Of a stretch of DNA of 64,000 nucleotides, positions 62,101-64,000 are shown in pieces. A program made the position numbers and the translations under genes. Position 1 is the first letter of the stretch. Every line of letters starts with the position of its first letter. The notes under the pieces were generated by a model, which saw only the letters and a list, made by a program, of their open reading frames with translations, did not search any database and was not told the origin of the DNA. This DNA is from Mactra quadrangularis (lineage: Eukaryota; Mollusca; Bivalvia; Venerida; Mactridae): the NCBI GenBank assembly GCA_025267735.1, contig CM046307.1, positions 60,073,395 to 60,137,394 of the forward strand, in the 5' to 3' direction.

Positions 62101-63007
62101 ATAAAATGTGGTCAAAGTAGCCATGTTGTTATAACTTTAAGCATTTTATGTACATTGAACAACATAAAAGGCTGTAATAAACCCTTAGAAACATGAGTCT
62201 TATACATTTGTAGTACATGTACTTAATTATTTAATTAAACTCTCTACAAGAACTATTTTATCATACCTATATTACAATAATTACTGAATTTTTATAAGTC
62301 TGTTGAAAACAAGTTATATTATGTAAATTTTCATGGCAGATGGCTTGATGGGCAGATATCTGTCACATCCACTGTATTAGTCAAATAGTTTATGTATGAC
62401 TTTCATGAAACTAAATCAGAATACTTTTTACCTTGAAACAAGTGAGACAACAGTGTTCTCAGTAAGATTTTGTTGACTAGGCTTAAAAAGAAAAGTAATA
62501 GGCCATCTAAGGCAGTCTGGGGGCAATTTCTTTCTTTCTTCGTTTATCTTTTGTCAATTATAACAGGCCTTGTAGTCTTTCTAACAGGCTGTTTAGGTCG
62601 GCAGCCGGTTCCTAATGAGAACACTGGACAATCGGACTAATCTACTGTAGATTTTCTGTTGGTAATGTTACATACTTGTCACATGTTTATTTGATTTTAT
62701 ATATTTATAATTATGTTTATATTGTTCTATATACATTTTGTACTCTTATATTGTAATCATAATTATTGGAGTTAATAAAGTTTTGTTATGTTATGTTACT
62801 TGAGTCTAATGAGTTATGTCCCTTTAACCATTTGATAGACCTATTTTTATACTATTTTGACACATATTGTATAATGTATTTATGTTTTTAAAGAACCTGA
62901 AGAGTTCATCATCTACTTATGATTATTGTGGATTAATGTTAGGTACTGGTAGTTTACTAGCATGGCTTGGTGTTCTACGTTATATAGGATTCTTTCAACA
63001 ATTCAAT
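53145..63007 (+). CDS. MCOLN: Mucolipin (TRPML) cation channel, 5' nine coding exons; continues beyond window
   Basis: Exons: 53140-53525 (ATG 53145), 54407-54598, 55044-55197, 58268-58382, 59190-59286, 59760-59856, 60747-60865, 61522-61671, 62894-63007. All junctions are GT-AG and in phase, giving 473 residues. The N-terminus is Asn/Ser/His-rich. Then comes RKLKFFFMGPHDKIKARGK, the basic pre-S1 segment that binds phosphoinositides in TRPMLs. S1 is about residues 113-132; the luminal mucolipin/polycystin-type domain about 133-350; S2 about 353-376 (LCARSVFRAQLL); S3 about 409-430 (NDVLTICGTGYKI); S4 about 446-466 (LAWLGVLRYIGFF). S5, pore and S6 are not in the window. TRPMLs release Ca2+ and Fe2+ from late endosomes and lysosomes and are opened by PI(3,5)P2. 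The luminal domain has five N-glycosylation sequons (N209, N228, N251, N261, N271). C218 and C244 match the first conserved disulfide; the second conserved cysteine pair is missing. Assignment to a vertebrate MCOLN1/2/3 subtype is not attempted. Confidence 0.95.
54702..54845 (-). repeat. Headless SINE (family A), intronic in mucolipin
   Basis: The reverse complement of CACTTAACCTAGCTTTCCTG, CCAGTACTCACCTATCCTTC and CATGGAAGGGTATA matches the body of the SINE at 29525. The tRNA-like head is absent. Confidence 0.8.
55411..56114. mobile_element. hAT-type element, 704 bp, near-perfect 8-bp target duplication
   Basis: Ends TAGGGCTCTA and CAGAGCCCTA are inverted; GTATGTAT (55403-55410) and GTATGTAG (56115-56122) flank. 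No transposase frame is seen. It lies in the mucolipin intron between exons 55044-55197 and 58268-58382, and resembles but is distinct from the hAT-type MITE at 36701. Confidence 0.8.
57448..58000 (-). mobile_element. 3' end of a non-LTR retrotransposon (LINE), 5'-truncated
   Basis: Read on the - strand an open frame ending at 57661 encodes LFPFKRLNWMKFADR, KSLNNNAPGYL, KSLTYSGSVIWNEIPLNIR and AKSLTSFKNQYLKWK. This order is typical of the extreme C-terminus of CR1/L2-type reverse transcriptase polyproteins. The 3' end finishes TAAATAAAGTCTTTATTATT with a microsatellite-like (ATT)n tail at 57448-57462. Reverse transcriptase catalytic motifs are missing, so this is a dead fragment. Confidence 0.85.
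58910..59070 (+). repeat. SINE-like repeat (family C), intronic in mucolipin
   Basis: GTGGCAGATTGGTTACAGCA tRNA-like head, GTTCAAAATC B-box remnant, CCTTGAGCAAGAAACTTTC and GGATTAATCTAAGTAG tail. Confidence 0.6.
60186..60263. mobile_element. 78-bp TA-flanked inverted-repeat element
   Basis: Left CAGTGGAATCCCTCTAAACT and reverse complement of the right end CAGTAAAACCCCTCTAATG, TA on both sides. It is barely longer than its own ends. Confidence 0.75.
60586..60722 (-). repeat. SINE (family B), truncated, intronic in mucolipin
   Basis: GTAGCAATGCATTGAATAGG, AGTCAACCTACACACTGTTC and TTAGCTGTTAACCAGTTACT match the non-head half of the family. It ends about 20 bp before exon 60747-60865. Confidence 0.8.
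61011..61353. repeat. 49-bp minisatellite, 7 copies, intronic in mucolipin
   Basis: The unit begins GAGGCGACTGAAGTTAAGAG and ends GCTACCGTT; copies start at 61011, 61060, 61109, 61158, 61207, 61256 and 61305. The first two copies form one variant and the last five another (GAGGTGACTG, TAGAGATAGC). Confidence 0.93.
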
Positions 63008-63299
63008 GTAAGTTGGCGCTTAAATATATATATGACGTAACGTTATTTCATGTTGTCTATAGCAATGTAAATGAATGTTGCATACACATGTGTATGCATA
63101 AACAGCAACGTCATCAAATTGTGTTTAATTTAGGTTTAAAAATATTTATAAAGTAACGTTTTTTTAACAACCTGGCTGAAACATCATTGTGGTAAATTTT
63201 ATAAAATGGAAATATTGAAAATTTAGGGAACACATTTAAACACTTATCTAAATGACTACTTAAAGGTATTTGTCTTGTTGATAGGTCCAGGCTTCCCGG

Positions 63300-63405
63300 C
63301 GTTCCTAGTTTTTCCTAGTTTTCCTACTTTTTCCTAGTTTTTTTAGTGGGTACCTACTTTTTCCTAGTATTTGCCAAAAGGCTCCTAGTATTCCTAGTTT
63401 TTATA
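63300..63405. repeat. CCTAGTTTTT-rich low-complexity repeat
   Basis: About ten variants of TTCCTAGTTTTT or TCCTAGTATT in 100 bp, 300 bp beyond the last visible mucolipin exon. Confidence 0.8.
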
Positions 63406-63962
63406 TTTTAAGGTATTGTTTTTGCAAAATACTGATACCTCATTTGTTATTCTGTAAGATATATTTGCAGATAATGGCCAAAAGTTGTTGAATTGACATG
63501 TTCCAATGCTGGTATTGTGTCTGGTGTCAGTGTTGCCTTACCAAGCTGCATGTTATACCCACCTGTGGAAACTAAGGCAAACAAAAGCTTTAAACTAAAA
63601 TAAACTTTATTGACAGTATTGATAAAATATTCTTTATTAGTGATCAAGAAACAGTGCCATTTGATCATGGTGTGTGTACATTGTCTTTGTCTACCCCAGT
63701 GATGCTTATGCTGAGGGTACTAGGTTGTTACCAAAGAAATTTCTGAAAAAATCATGGTCATTAGACATAAATACAATATACTGTATGTTATTTATAAAAA
63801 TGCTTCATTTCAACTAAGTTGGCATTAAAGGGAGATACAGGCAAAATTTGTGACTTCCGCATTTCCTGATTTTGCAAAATCCCATTATATTATTATAATT
63901 GTGGTTGAAACAGGCACAGTTATGCATTGCTTGTCGAAATATTTATATTAGTTCTTTTTATA

Positions 63963-64000
63963 CAGTACCCACCAAAAGTTTGGAGACAAAAGAAATTTAC
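63963..64000. mobile_element. Left end of a Tc1-type MITE cut by the window edge
   Basis: TA|CAGTACCCACCAAAAGTTTG matches the ends of the element at 41120-41494. The remainder lies outside the window. Confidence 0.8.

Noticed and set aside
1..64000. CRISPR arrays, phage or bacterial operons
   Set aside because: The regular repeats found (34, 38 and 49 bp) are contiguous minisatellites without unique spacers, and genes are spliced animal genes.

Overview
This is an AT-rich animal nuclear window, most likely from a bivalve mollusc or a close relative. Genes are split into short exons with GT-AG junctions. tRNA-headed SINE-like repeats and small TA-flanked inverted-repeat elements are dense. 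A short GGGAGATAA-type motif that I associate with mollusc genomes recurs. There is no bacterial-style operon, CRISPR array or genuine rRNA/tRNA gene. The species call is inference.

Layout. (1) 1-25.8 kb, + strand: the 3' part of a gene for a coiled-coil, charged protein of the MISP/AKAP2 C-terminal type. Coding exons are 17209-17888, 22363-22491, 23195-24384 and 25605-25707. The 17 kb upstream is probably its 5' introns and holds candidate microexons and alternative first exons. (2) 25.8-38.3 kb: intergenic, packed with repeats. These include a long near-perfect palindrome, an array of CpG-rich palindromes and a hAT-type MITE inserted in the end of a Tc1-type MITE. (3) 38.3-49.3 kb, - strand: a complete C9orf72 orthologue, eight coding exons, 476 residues. 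(4) 49.4-49.8 kb, - strand: a small membrane protein that resembles ninjurin, ending only 121 bp before the C9orf72 start codon. (5) 51.0-51.5 kb: a probable divergent promoter with a 5' exon on each strand. (6) 53.1-63.0 kb, + strand: the first nine coding exons (473 residues, through S4) of a mucolipin/TRPML channel; the pore and C-terminus lie beyond the window.

How the genes may relate. C9orf72 (a DENN protein acting with SMCR8 and WDR41 at lysosomes) and mucolipin (a lysosomal cation channel) lie head to head around one probable promoter region, with the ninjurin-like gene between them. All exon models were built by hand from reading frame, splice signals and phase, and every internal junction of the three main genes keeps frame.

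The most striking observation is a 34-bp minisatellite in C9orf72 whose unit contains the 3' splice site of the adjacent exon. The gene therefore carries a row of duplicate splice acceptors, about half of which have lost the AG. Use of any intact upstream copy would place a stop codon in frame.
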